Of a stretch of DNA of 64,000 bases, positions 36,377 through 46,126 are shown piece by piece. Each line of letters opens with the position of its first letter. Positions within the stretch are counted from its first letter, which is position 1. The notes beneath the pieces were generated by a model that saw only the letters and a list, made by a program, of their open reading frames with translations, made no database searches and was not told the origin of the DNA. Origin of the DNA: Mangrovimonas yunxiaonensis (GTDB taxonomy: Bacteria; Bacteroidota; Bacteroidia; Flavobacteriales; Flavobacteriaceae); NCBI RefSeq assembly GCF_000733475.1, contig NZ_JPFK01000003.1:1-64000 (forward strand), written 5' to 3'. Made by a program: the position numbers and the translations under genes.

Positions 36377-37639
36377 ATGATGGAATCAGTACAAGCCATA
36401 AAACAACGCTTTGGCATTATAGGCAACGACCCCAAACTTAATCGTGCCATAGAAAAAGCCATACAAGTAGCACCAACCGACATCTCTGTATTGGTAACGG
36501 GTGAAAGCGGTGTTGGTAAAGAGAGTATTCCAAAAATTATCCATCAGCTATCGCACCGTAAACACGGCAAATACATTGCCGTAAACTGTGGCGCCATACC
36601 AGAAGGCACCATAGACAGCGAATTATTTGGGCATGAAAAAGGCGCTTTTACAGGAGCCACACAAACCCGAAGTGGTTATTTTGAAGTGGCCGATGGCGGG
36701 ACCATCTTCTTAGACGAAGTTGGTGAGCTCCCCTTAACCACCCAAGTGCGTTTGTTACGTGTTTTAGAAAATGGCGAGTTTATAAAAGTAGGCTCTTCAA
36801 AGGTTCAAAAAACCAATGTGCGCATTGTGGCCGCCACCAATGTAAACATGTTCGAGGCCATTGAAAAGGAAAAATTCCGAGAGGACCTGTATTACCGTCT
36901 AAGCACTGTAGAAATAAACCTTCCGCCCCTTCGCGAACGCAAGGACGACATTCATTTGCTGTTTAGAAAATTTGCCAGCGACTTTGCCTTAAAGTACAAA
37001 ATGCCAACCATTAAACTTGCAGACGAAGCCGTTAACGCACTTTTAAAGCACCGTTGGAACGGTAATATTCGTCAACTGCGCAACGTAGCAGAACAAATAT
37101 CGGTTTTAGAGCAAAACAGAACCATCGCACCCGAGGTGCTTCGCGGGTATTTACCAAATACAGGAAGCAACCTGCCTGCCGTAGTAAACCAAACAAAGGC
37201 CGAAAGCGATTTTAGCAACGAACGCGAAATCTTATACAAAGTCCTGTTCGATATGAAAAGCGACCTCAACGATTTAAAAAAGCTCACCATGGAGCTTATG
37301 AAAAGCGGAAACACTTCGGAAGTCGCTAAGGATAATGAAAGTTTAATTCAGAAAATTTATGGCGACGACGACGACACCGAAGCCACCATAGAAAATCTGG
37401 AGGTGCTTTCTATACCCGAAAAATCGGTACCCCAACCTGTAGAGCAAGACCCTATAGACGACAAATATCATTTTGCCGAAGATGTTGAGGAGGAAGAAAC
37501 CCTATCGCTTCAAGACAAAGAACTAGAACTTATTAAAAAATCCTTGGAACGCCACAACGGAAAACGTAAATTGGCAGCACAAGAATTAGGGATAAGCGAA
37601 CGCACCCTATACCGAAAAATAAAACAATACGACTTGTAA
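36377..37639 (+). CDS. Sigma-54-dependent transcriptional activator without receiver domain
   Basis: A 420-residue enhancer-binding protein. The AAA+ domain begins almost at the N-terminus (GESGVGKE Walker A near residue 40). It contains the sigma-54-contacting GAFTGA loop, GGTIFLDEVGE Walker B, and the arginine-finger region FREDLYYRLS. A Glu/Asp-rich linker (about 310-375) leads to a Fis-type helix-turn-helix (KRKLAAQELGISERTLYRKI). There is no response-regulator or other sensory domain, so activity must be set by expression level or a partner, as with PspF. It begins with two adjacent ATG codons (36377, 36380), 54 bases after miaB. A sigma-54-type promoter lies 2 kb downstream at groESL. 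Confidence 0.93.
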   Translation: MMESVQAIKQRFGIIGNDPKLNRAIEKAIQVAPTDISVLVTGESGVGKESIPKIIHQLSHRKHGKYIAVNCGAIPEGTIDSELFGHEKGAFTGATQTRSGYFEVADGGTIFLDEVGELPLTTQVRLLRVLENGEFIKVGSSKVQKTNVRIVAATNVNMFEAIEKEKFREDLYYRLSTVEINLPPLRERKDDIHLLFRKFASDFALKYKMPTIKLADEAVNALLKHRWNGNIRQLRNVAEQISVLEQNRTIAPEVLRGYLPNTGSNLPAVVNQTKAESDFSNEREILYKVLFDMKSDLNDLKKLTMELMKSGNTSEVAKDNESLIQKIYGDDDDTEATIENLEVLSIPEKSVPQPVEQDPIDDKYHFAEDVEEEETLSLQDKELELIKKSLERHNGKRKLAAQELGISERTLYRKIKQYDL

Positions 37640-37640
37640 A

Positions 37641-38150
37641 ATGACACAGCTACCCAAATTTATTGTTGCTGCCTGTACCGCACTCCTACTCTTAGGATGT
37701 GGGTTTTACTCCTTTACCGGCGCCTCTATTCCTTCTGGCACAAAAACATTTCAGGTCAATTACTTTCAAAATAACGCCATACTAATAGAACCTGGCCTAG
37801 ACAGAGACTTTACAAATGCCTTAACCGATTTGCTTTTAAATCAAACCAACTTAGATCTTGTAAAAAGCAATGGCGACCTAGTTTACGAAGGCGAAATTAC
37901 AGAATACCGCATATCGCCTACCACAGCGACATCGGACAATACAGCGGCTCAAAACCGGCTGACCATAACTGTAAACGTGCGGTTTTTTAATAGAAAAGCC
38001 GAAGACGACGACCTAGAACAACGGTTTTCATTCTTTTACGACTACGACAGAAACCAGCAGTTAATTGGCCCCCAAAAGGATGCTGCTCATGAAGAAATTT
38101 TCGAACGCCTAACACAAGATATTTTTAACGCCACTCTGGCTAAATGGTAA
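37641..38150 (+). CDS. lptE: LptE-family LPS-assembly lipoprotein
   Basis: LptE plugs and stabilises the LptD channel that inserts lipopolysaccharide into the outer membrane. The 169-residue protein has a lipoprotein signal (LLLGC, Cys about 20) and the typical start of Bacteroidota LptE (GFYSFTGASIPSGTKTFQV). The LTDLLLNQTNL helix and a VRFFNRK strand follow. It begins one base after the sigma-54 activator stop, so the two are translationally close. Length is normal. The pairing with a sigma-54 activator and secG suggests an envelope-related transcription unit. Confidence 0.9.
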   Translation: MTQLPKFIVAACTALLLLGCGFYSFTGASIPSGTKTFQVNYFQNNAILIEPGLDRDFTNALTDLLLNQTNLDLVKSNGDLVYEGEITEYRISPTTATSDNTAAQNRLTITVNVRFFNRKAEDDDLEQRFSFFYDYDRNQQLIGPQKDAAHEEIFERLTQDIFNATLAKW

Positions 38151-38151
38151 T

Positions 38152-39105
38152 ATGGGAGAGTTTAATTTTAAAGACATATTGCAAAACCCACAGCACATGC
38201 TTCCGGCTCATACAGAAGATTTGCTTGCAATAATTAAAGCCTACCCATACGCCCAGTCGCCCAGAGCACTGTTACTTAAAGCCCTAAAAGATAAAGGCAG
38301 TTTTAAGTACAACCAAGCGCTTAAAACAACAGCCGCCTACACCACAGACCGCAGCATATTGTTCGATTTAATTACATCTGAAATCTTTCTTCAGAATGAA
38401 ATTTCAGAAGCCATAAAACAATCCAACTCCAGCATTAAAAAACTAGATGTAACGGCCGAGGATATTTCGGTTGATAAAAACACCACTATCGACGATGTTC
38501 TAAAGCAGCAAATCCTAGAAACCAAAAATGTTTTAGACCCAGAGCTGTTCACGCCAAAAACGCAACCAGACCAAGTTGCCCCTGTGCAACCAGCGCCTAA
38601 AACCACTGCCCAAGAAGCACAACAAACCTCATTAACGGCTAACAACACCGCTGAAGAAGCCGCTAAAGACACCTTAAAAATAGGCACACCGCTTGAGTTT
38701 ACTCAAAACGAAAAACACTCGTTTGGTGAGTGGCTTAAACTTACTCACTTTTCTGCTATTGAAAGGGAAGACGCCCCAAAACCAGAAAAAGAAGAGGAGC
38801 TTACAAAACACACTGCTCCTACAGAGCGCGATAAGAAATTTCAGCTTATAGACCGGTTTATTTCTAAAAACCCCAAGTTAAAACCAGAAAAAACTCCCGG
38901 AAAACACCAAAACCTCGCCGAGCAGCAAATGATCCAGCCAGACATGCTAATGACCGAGACTTTGGCCAGAATTTATGTCGAACAAAAAAATTACAAAAAA
39001 GCCATTCAATCTTATAAAATTTTAAGTTTGAAATATCCAGAAAAAAGTGGTTTCTTTGCAGACCAAATTAAAGCAATACAAAAATTACAAGAACAAAATA
39101 AATAA
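38152..39105 (+). CDS. Conserved TPR-like protein of unknown function
   Basis: A 317-residue cytoplasmic protein without signal peptide. The N-terminal part (about 1-85) is helical, with repeated Leu/Ala spacing. The middle (about 130-250) is Gln/Thr/Glu/Lys-rich and looks disordered. The C-terminal 60 residues contain one TPR-like hairpin (LARIYVEQKNYKKAIQSYKILSLKYPEKSGFFADQI). It starts one base after lptE and ends six bases before secG, so it is co-expressed with both. The consistent placement suggests a part in envelope assembly or secretion, but there is no direct evidence. Confidence 0.75.
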   Translation: MGEFNFKDILQNPQHMLPAHTEDLLAIIKAYPYAQSPRALLLKALKDKGSFKYNQALKTTAAYTTDRSILFDLITSEIFLQNEISEAIKQSNSSIKKLDVTAEDISVDKNTTIDDVLKQQILETKNVLDPELFTPKTQPDQVAPVQPAPKTTAQEAQQTSLTANNTAEEAAKDTLKIGTPLEFTQNEKHSFGEWLKLTHFSAIEREDAPKPEKEEELTKHTAPTERDKKFQLIDRFISKNPKLKPEKTPGKHQNLAEQQMIQPDMLMTETLARIYVEQKNYKKAIQSYKILSLKYPEKSGFFADQIKAIQKLQEQNK

Positions 39106-39111
39106 TACATA

Positions 39112-39462
39112 ATGAGTACGTTTACTATATTTTTAGCATTAATTGTTGTGGTAGCCTTTTTATTGGTTGTCGTAATTATGGTACAAAACCCTAAAGGAGG
39201 TGGCTTATCATCATCTTTTGGCGGTGGTGGTACACAGCAGTTAGGTGGCGTGAAAAAAACTACAGATTTCCTAGACAAAAGTACTTGGACACTTGCAGCT
39301 TTAATGCTTGTTCTAATCTTGTTATCTAACGTTGCCATAAACAGAGGCCCTAAAGCCGAGTCTAAAGCCTTAGATCCAAATGCTACAACATTGCCTGTAA
39401 CACCTCAGGAAACGCCTGCTACACCAAGCGAAACAGAAACCAACAGCAACAATGCTGAGTAA
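39112..39462 (+). CDS. secG: Preprotein translocase subunit SecG
   Basis: SecG is the small membrane subunit of the Sec channel. The 116-residue protein has two helices (about 3-25 and 58-77). The conserved loop VQNPKGGGLSSSFGGGG lies between them, the family hallmark. The C-terminal tail is Pro/Thr/Glu/Asn-rich and longer than in E. coli, as in other Bacteroidota. It is the last gene of the plus-strand unit and is followed by a strong terminator. Confidence 0.95.
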   Translation: MSTFTIFLALIVVVAFLLVVVIMVQNPKGGGLSSSFGGGGTQQLGGVKKTTDFLDKSTWTLAALMLVLILLSNVAINRGPKAESKALDPNATTLPVTPQETPATPSETETNSNNAE

Positions 39463-39481
39463 CAATACCGATTAAAATAAA

Positions 39482-39513
39482 AATGCCAACTTGTTTAAGT
39501 TGGCATTTTTTTT
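39482..39513 (+). terminator. Rho-independent terminator after secG
   Basis: A perfect 11-base-pair stem AATGCCAACTT/AAGTTGGCATT (39482-39492 with 39497-39507) is followed by a run of T. It separates the secG unit from groESL. Confidence 0.92.
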
Positions 39514-39546
39514 ACCCAAAAATGAAAATTTGTCAGTTAGCTTTCG

Positions 39547-39563
39547 TTGGCACATTTTTAGCT
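39547..39563 (+). promoter_or_regulatory. Sigma-54-type (-24/-12) promoter of groESL
   Basis: The sequence TTGGCACATTTTTAGCT has GG at 39549-39550 and GC at 39561-39562, exactly the spacing of sigma-54 promoters (consensus TGGCACG-N4-TTGCW). It agrees at TGGCAC and at GCT. Transcription would start near 39574, about 37 bases upstream of the groES ATG. No TAnnTTTG box is evident in the same interval. Confidence 0.6.
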
Positions 39564-39610
39564 TAAAGCCTAGCATTAATTAATAAAACAATCTAAAAAA
39601 AATAACACAA

Positions 39611-39886
39611 ATGGCATTAAACATTAAACCTTTAGCAGACAGGGTTCTTGTAGAACCTGTTCAAGCTGAAACTAAAACTGCTGCTGGGATAATCATTCCT
39701 GATAACGCCAAAGAAAAACCACAAAAAGGCAAAGTAGTTGCTGTAGGTAACGGCACTAAAGACGACCCTATAACGGTTAAAGTTGGAGACACTGTACTTT
39801 ACGGAAAATATTCTGGCACAGAGTTAAAACTTGACGGTAAGGACTATTTAATTATGCGAGAAAGCGACATTTTCGCAATTATCTAG
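39611..39886 (+). CDS. groES: Co-chaperonin GroES
   Basis: GroES forms the heptameric lid of the GroEL folding chamber. The 91-residue protein has the standard core ([11 protein letters not shown]; the mobile loop [50 protein letters not shown]). It is followed by groEL after about 100 bases. The gene is set off from the upstream unit by a terminator and preceded by a sigma-54-like promoter. Confidence 0.98.
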   Translation: MALNIKPLADRVLVEPVQAETKTAAGIIIPDNAKEKPQKGKVVAVGNGTKDDPITVKVGDTVLYGKYSGTELKLDGKDYLIMRESDIFAII

Positions 39887-39979
39887 AAGCCTGAGGCAAC
39901 TAACAGAATGCTATAAACAAAACGTATTAAAAACAAATTAAACGCCTAAAGCATCACGCTTCAGGCATAAAACACTTAA

Positions 39980-41614
<1,635 letters not shown>

Positions 41615-41632
41615 TCGAGAGTCTCGACACGC

Positions 41633-41674
41633 AAATAAAAAAAAACGCCTTGAAATATTTCAAGGCGTTTTTTT
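41633..41674. terminator. Bidirectional terminator between groEL and the exosortase partner gene
   Basis: A perfect 12-base-pair stem AACGCCTTGAAA/TTTCAAGGCGTT with a two-base loop (41644-41669) is flanked by a run of A on the left and a run of T on the right. It can terminate groEL on the plus strand and the XrtF-associated gene on the minus strand. Confidence 0.92.
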
Positions 41675-41722
41675 ATTACACAATGGTGTTCTTTTTGTCT
41701 AAAACCAATAAATCTGCACTTT

Positions 41723-42148
41723 TTAAGCCTTTGTTAGCTTATGATAATAAAACGCTGGAAGTAACAGCAGTAACATTATAGGTTGAATTAAAAACCGTCT
41801 AACATTAAAAAATAGATAGTAATCTTCTTGTTTTGGGTTAATTACAAAATACAAAAACACCCCAATCAATACAAAATAAGCAAGGCTGTAAACCACAGCC
41901 GAAAACTTCACAACAGACACATCCTTAAAAAACAAATACATAATGCCTAAAGAAATTACCGTATTTAAAACATACCGTATGGTTGTAAAAAGGGTAAGCT
42001 TAAACACTTCGCGCCTTGGGCTATCTATGTAGAGATAATCATTTTTGAAAAACTGTAAATACGGATCATAAAACAACACATCTTCAAAAGCCCTGATAAG
42101 GATTAAAAACAAAATTAAAACGGTTATTAACACATACTTCATCATCAC
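41723..42148 (-). CDS. Exosortase F-associated membrane protein
   Basis: A 141-residue membrane protein with about four hydrophobic helices and a conserved early segment (IRAFEDVLFYDPYLQFFKNDY). It overlaps the xrtF stop by four bases and so is translationally coupled to it. Small membrane proteins encoded directly after xrtF are known as exosortase F system-associated proteins in Flavobacteriaceae, which is the basis of the call. They may assist the exosortase or handle its substrate; the role is not established. Confidence 0.85.
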   Translation of the reverse strand: MMMKYVLITVLILFLILIRAFEDVLFYDPYLQFFKNDYLYIDSPRREVFKLTLFTTIRYVLNTVISLGIMYLFFKDVSVVKFSAVVYSLAYFVLIGVFLYFVINPKQEDYYLFFNVRRFLIQPIMLLLLLPAFYYHKLTKA

Positions 42149-42705
42149 TTACTTCTTGCCTCTTTAACTTTTAAACTAGAAAACCTATTTACCCACACCA
42201 TCCAAAGCAAAAACATCATCCCATAAATCATCAGCGGAAAAACCACTTCATGCAGTAAGTCCTGGTATTGCGGAAAATGGTACAAACACATAATAATAAT
42301 TGCAATGCGCAACACATTTGCCGCATATAAAATAACCGCTCCTGCTAGGATAAAAAGAAAAGTAGATTTAAACCTCCCAGAAAAAGCCACTACAAAAGCA
42401 ATAAAAAGGTTAATAACACTTATTGCATTGCACCCCTCTACTATTCTAGACAAGTACTTTCCATTTACAATTAGTTTCATCGAAGGCTCATCGGGATGCG
42501 GTATTGCCGTTGTATGGTAACCAAACCCATTAAGTATGTCGGCAGTCTGGTGTGCCACAAGATTGGTCACGTAATCTGGATAATAAGTCATGCCAGTAGA
42601 AAACTTTAGGTAAGCCCTGTACCCTACCGTTAAAACACTGTAAACAACCAAAAAGGTTATTATAAACTTTACAACAGGCCTATATGTTTTAACCAAACTT
42701 TCCAA
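42145..42705 (-). CDS. xrtF: Exosortase family protein XrtF
   Basis: A predicted membrane transpeptidase/protease of the exosortase/archaeosortase group. The 186-residue protein has several helices and the three active-site residues of the family: Cys92 in VEGCNAISV, Arg133 in NVLRIA, and His152 in LHEVVFP. XrtF is a short flavobacterial subfamily. Exosortases normally cut a C-terminal sorting signal on exported proteins, but I know of no recognised target signal for XrtF, and none is obvious in this window. It is the first gene of a two-gene unit with the associated membrane protein, divergent from the GAF-domain gene. Confidence 0.92.
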   Translation of the reverse strand: MESLVKTYRPVVKFIITFLVVYSVLTVGYRAYLKFSTGMTYYPDYVTNLVAHQTADILNGFGYHTTAIPHPDEPSMKLIVNGKYLSRIVEGCNAISVINLFIAFVVAFSGRFKSTFLFILAGAVILYAANVLRIAIIIMCLYHFPQYQDLLHEVVFPLMIYGMMFLLWMVWVNRFSSLKVKEARSK

Positions 42706-42788
42706 TTAAAAATATTTTGATGTTAAAGTTATATAAAATCAATTTTTAAATAATCGCTTTTAAATACTTTTACATAAAGTTTTTAACA

Positions 42789-43241
42789 ATGTCTTTTAAC
42801 ACATTAAAACCAGAAGTTTCCCAAATTATAGCAAGCAACAAAACCGTAGACCAGCGTTTACTGGATCTATGCACCCTTTTAAAAACACATGTCTCCTATT
42901 ACGATTGGGTGGGGTTTTATTTTAAAAACGGCAACAAAAACGAATTAAAACTTGGCCCCTATGCGGGCGCCCCAACAGACCACACCATCATCCCTTTTGG
43001 AAAAGGCATTTGCGGACAAGTAGCGGTAAGCAACCAAAACTTTGTGGTTCCAGATGTTACAGCCCAGGACAACTACATTGCCTGTAGCATTACGGTTAAA
43101 GCAGAAATTGTAATCCCCATTTTTGTTGATGGTGAAAATATTGGCCAAATCGATATCGACTCCAACACCAAAGATCCATTTACAAAAGCAGACGAGCATT
43201 TCTTGGAGTTTGTCTGTCAAGAAGTTGCTGCCATTTTATAG
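42789..43241 (+). CDS. GAF-domain protein, free methionine-(R)-sulfoxide reductase-like
   Basis: A 150-residue single GAF domain related to fRMsr (YebR). It has YDWVGFYF, LGPYAGAP, FGKGICGQVAVSNQ, DNYIACSITVKAEIVIPI and IGQIDIDSNTKDPFT. Two redox cysteines match those of fRMsr (Cys75 in GICG and Cys99 in YIAC). The third, which in E. coli YebR lies ahead of the PVGRG segment, is absent. It may still reduce free methionine sulfoxide with two cysteines, or be a ligand-binding relative. It is 84 bases from the divergent xrtF start. Confidence 0.8.
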   Translation: MSFNTLKPEVSQIIASNKTVDQRLLDLCTLLKTHVSYYDWVGFYFKNGNKNELKLGPYAGAPTDHTIIPFGKGICGQVAVSNQNFVVPDVTAQDNYIACSITVKAEIVIPIFVDGENIGQIDIDSNTKDPFTKADEHFLEFVCQEVAAIL

Positions 43242-43323
43242 CTTAAACACCCCTACCGATCACAAATAAAAAAAAGTCTGTTTTTTTACACAAAAACACC
43301 TCTCATTTTCAGTTTGAAATAAT

Positions 43324-43331
43324 TACTTTTG
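43324..43331 (+). promoter_or_regulatory. Candidate -7 box of purH
   Basis: TACTTTTG matches TAnnTTTG. It would give a leader of roughly 83 bases before the purH ATG. A clear -33 TTTG is not present at the standard distance. Confidence 0.45.
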
Positions 43332-43346
43332 CACTCGAAAACAAGC

Positions 43347-43396
43347 CTTTCAACCGTATTGAAAGCCTATTAAATGCCACACTCACCAAAGGTGGG
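43347..43396 (+). promoter_or_regulatory. purH leader with two stem-loops
   Basis: Between the -7 box and purH are two hairpins. The first is CTTTCAA-CCGTA-TTGAAAG (43347-43365, perfect 7-base-pair stem). The second is CTCACC-AAA-GGTGGG (43382-43396, six pairs with one G:T). Neither is followed by a T-run. The arrangement could be a regulatory leader, but I do not recognise a known purine riboswitch core. Confidence 0.35.
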
Positions 43397-43420
43397 AATA
43401 AAACACACAACAAAACTAAA

Positions 43421-44953
43421 ATGAGTACTACAAAAACCATTAAATCGGCCTTAATTTCCGTATTTTCAAAAGACGGATTAGAACCTATTGTAAAACAGCT
43501 AAACGAGCAGGGTGTTACCATTTACTCGACTGGAGGCACCGAAAAATTCATTAAAGACCTCGGTATCGATGTTGTACCAGTAGAAGATGTAACCTCTTAC
43601 CCATCCATCCTTGGCGGACGTGTAAAAACCTTACACCCAAAAGTATTTGGTGGCATTTTAAACAGACAGCACAACCCTAGCGATGTTGCCGAATTGGCCG
43701 AATTTGAAATCCCTCAAATCGACTTGGTTATTGTAGACCTTTACCCCTTTGAAAAAACTGTAGCCTCTGGCGCCAACCACCAAGATATTATCGAGAAAAT
43801 CGACATAGGTGGTATTTCTTTAATTCGTGCAGCAGCCAAAAACTACGCCGATGTAGTTTGTGTATCTTCGGTTAACGATTACAACGAATTCCTAGAATTG
43901 CTAAAAGCAAAAAATGGCGAAACCTCCGAAGCAGACAGAAAGCGCTTTGCAGCAAAAGCCTTTAACGTGTCATCGCATTACGACTCGGCCATTTTTAACT
44001 ACTTCAACGCCAACAACGACATTACCTCGCTAAAACTAAGCGAAACACAAGGGCAAGCCCTACGCTATGGCGAAAACCCGCACCAAGAAGGTTTTTTCTT
44101 TGGCGATTTCGAAGCCATGTTCACCAAGCTGCACGGCAAAGAACTAAGCTACAACAACCTTTTGGATGTTGATGCTGCCGTTATGCTCATGAACGAATTT
44201 AAGGGTGAAGCACCTACTTTCGCTATCCTAAAGCACAATAACGCCTGTGGCCTAGCACAACGCGATACCCTGCACCAAGCCTATACCGATGCACTTGCCG
44301 GCGACCCCGTTTCTGCTTTTGGCGGTATTTTAATTAGCAATACCGAAATCGATAAGGCGACGGCAGAAGACATTCACAACCTATTCTGCGAAGTGGTTAT
44401 TGCACCTGCCTTCTCTAATGATGCTTTAGAGATTTTAAAAGGAAAGAAAAACAGAATCCTACTTGTTTTAAATGATATCGAGCTTCCTAAAACAACCGTT
44501 AGAAGTTGTTTAAACGGTGTTTTAGTTCAAGACAAAGACAACAAAACCGATCGTCTTGAAGATTTAACCGAAGCCACAAACAATAAACCATCGAAAAACG
44601 AATTAGAAGATTTAATTTTTGCTTCAAAAATCTGTAAGCACACCAAGTCTAACACTATTGTACTTGCTAAAAACAAGCAATTATGCGCTAGTGGAACAGG
44701 ACAAACCAGCCGTGTTGATGCGCTAAACCAAGCCATTCATAAAGCAGGCTCGTTTAATTTCGATCTTAATGGCGCTGTTATGGCAAGCGATGCTTTTTTC
44801 CCCTTTCCAGACTGCGTAGAAATTGCCCATACAGCCGGAATTACTGCAGTAATCCAACCGGGCGGGTCGATTAAAGACCAATTAAGCATTGATTATTGCA
44901 ACACCAACAATGTGGCTATGGTGTTTACAGGAACACGTCATTTTAAGCATTAA
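43421..44953 (+). CDS. purH: Bifunctional AICAR formyltransferase / IMP cyclohydrolase PurH
   Basis: Catalyses the last two steps of purine synthesis, AICAR to FAICAR to IMP. The 510-residue protein has an N-terminal MGS-like cyclohydrolase domain (about 1-195; VFSKDGLEPIV, STGGTEKFI, GGRVKTLHPKVFGGIL, EKIDIGGISLIRAAAKNY). The transformylase domain follows (LRYGENPHQEG, KHNNACGLA, SAFGGILISN, and near the end ASDAFFPFPDCVEIAHTAGI). All expected motifs are present. It stands alone on the plus strand with its own leader. Confidence 0.97.
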   Translation: MSTTKTIKSALISVFSKDGLEPIVKQLNEQGVTIYSTGGTEKFIKDLGIDVVPVEDVTSYPSILGGRVKTLHPKVFGGILNRQHNPSDVAELAEFEIPQIDLVIVDLYPFEKTVASGANHQDIIEKIDIGGISLIRAAAKNYADVVCVSSVNDYNEFLELLKAKNGETSEADRKRFAAKAFNVSSHYDSAIFNYFNANNDITSLKLSETQGQALRYGENPHQEGFFFGDFEAMFTKLHGKELSYNNLLDVDAAVMLMNEFKGEAPTFAILKHNNACGLAQRDTLHQAYTDALAGDPVSAFGGILISNTEIDKATAEDIHNLFCEVVIAPAFSNDALEILKGKKNRILLVLNDIELPKTTVRSCLNGVLVQDKDNKTDRLEDLTEATNNKPSKNELEDLIFASKICKHTKSNTIVLAKNKQLCASGTGQTSRVDALNQAIHKAGSFNFDLNGAVMASDAFFPFPDCVEIAHTAGITAVIQPGGSIKDQLSIDYCNTNNVAMVFTGTRHFKH

Positions 44954-44954
44954 T

Positions 44955-44974
44955 ATTTCCGTTTTTACGGAAAT
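44955..44974 (+). terminator. Stem-loop after purH (possible terminator without T-run)
   Basis: A perfect 8-base-pair stem ATTTCCGT/ACGGAAAT with a TTTT loop directly follows the purH stop. No T-run follows, so it may only stabilise the 3' end or be an imperfect terminator. Confidence 0.45.
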
Positions 44975-45088
44975 CTCGTTAAAATGTAGAAATTAAAAAG
45001 TGGGGCAATTGTATGGTGCATATATTGCCGAACTTTTATTACATTTACAAGATTTGATTTTTAAACCTCAAAAACTACGTTAAAACGA

Positions 45089-46117
45089 ATGGGATTTTTT
45101 GACTTCCTAACTGAAGAAATAGCCATAGACCTTGGTACTGCAAATACACTTATTATACACAACGACAAGGTTGTGGTTGATAGCCCATCTATAGTTGCCC
45201 GTGATCGCATTTCCGGAAAAATCATCGCCGCTGGAAAAGAAGCCAGCATGATGCAGGGAAAAACGCACGAGAACATCAAGACCATTAGGCCATTAAAAGA
45301 CGGGGTAATTGCCGATTTTGATGCTTCAGAACAAATGATAAGCATGTTCATTAAGAACATACCCGCTTTAAAAAAGAAGTTATTTAGCCCTGCCTTACGT
45401 ATGGTTATTTGTATTCCTTCGGGAATTACAGAGGTAGAAATGCGCGCCGTAAAAGAAAGTGCCGAGCGCGTTAACGGAAAAGAAGTTTATTTAATACACG
45501 AACCTATGGCTGCGGCCATAGGTATTGGTGTAGACATCATGCAGCCAAAAGGAAACATGATTGTTGATATTGGTGGAGGTACCACCGAAATTGCCGTAAT
45601 TGCCCTAGGGGGCATTGTATGCGATAAATCGGTTAAAATTGCCGGTGATGTGTTTACCAACGATATTATTTACTACATGCGCACACAACACAACCTTTAT
45701 GTTGGTGAACGCACTGCCGAAAAGATAAAAATCCAAATTGGTGCAGCTACCGAAGACCTTGAGTTGCCACCAGATGATATGAGCGTTCAAGGAAGGGATT
45801 TGCTTACCGGAAAACCAAAACAGGTACAAATTTCGTATAGAGAAATAGCAAAGGCTTTAGACAAGTCCATTTTACGAATTGAAGACGCCGTAATGGAAAC
45901 CCTTTCGCAAACGCCACCAGAATTGGCAGCAGACATTTACAACACGGGTATTTACCTAGCAGGAGGAGGCTCGATGCTACGCGGCTTAGACAAACGTTTA
46001 TCGCAAAAAACCGATTTGCCGGTTTACATTGCAGAAGATCCCTTAAGAGCCGTTGTACGTGGCACAGGAATAACCCTTAAAAATTTAGCGAAATACAAAA
46101 GCGTCTTGATAAAATAG
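45089..46117 (+). CDS. mreB: Rod shape-determining protein MreB
   Basis: The bacterial actin that guides lateral wall growth. The 342-residue protein has the actin-fold phosphate loops (DLGTANTLI and DIGGGTTEIAVIALGG), the HEPMAAAIGIG segment and the adenosine loop (YLAGGGSMLRGLDK). Length and motifs are normal. It opens a five-gene operon mreB-mreC-mreD-mrdA-rodA with gaps of 9, -8, 0 and 2 bases. A TACATTTA sequence at 45040-45047 is a possible -7 box with one mismatch. Confidence 0.97.
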   Translation: MGFFDFLTEEIAIDLGTANTLIIHNDKVVVDSPSIVARDRISGKIIAAGKEASMMQGKTHENIKTIRPLKDGVIADFDASEQMISMFIKNIPALKKKLFSPALRMVICIPSGITEVEMRAVKESAERVNGKEVYLIHEPMAAAIGIGVDIMQPKGNMIVDIGGGTTEIAVIALGGIVCDKSVKIAGDVFTNDIIYYMRTQHNLYVGERTAEKIKIQIGAATEDLELPPDDMSVQGRDLLTGKPKQVQISYREIAKALDKSILRIEDAVMETLSQTPPELAADIYNTGIYLAGGGSMLRGLDKRLSQKTDLPVYIAEDPLRAVVRGTGITLKNLAKYKSVLIK

Positions 46118-46126
46118 CGGTAATAC

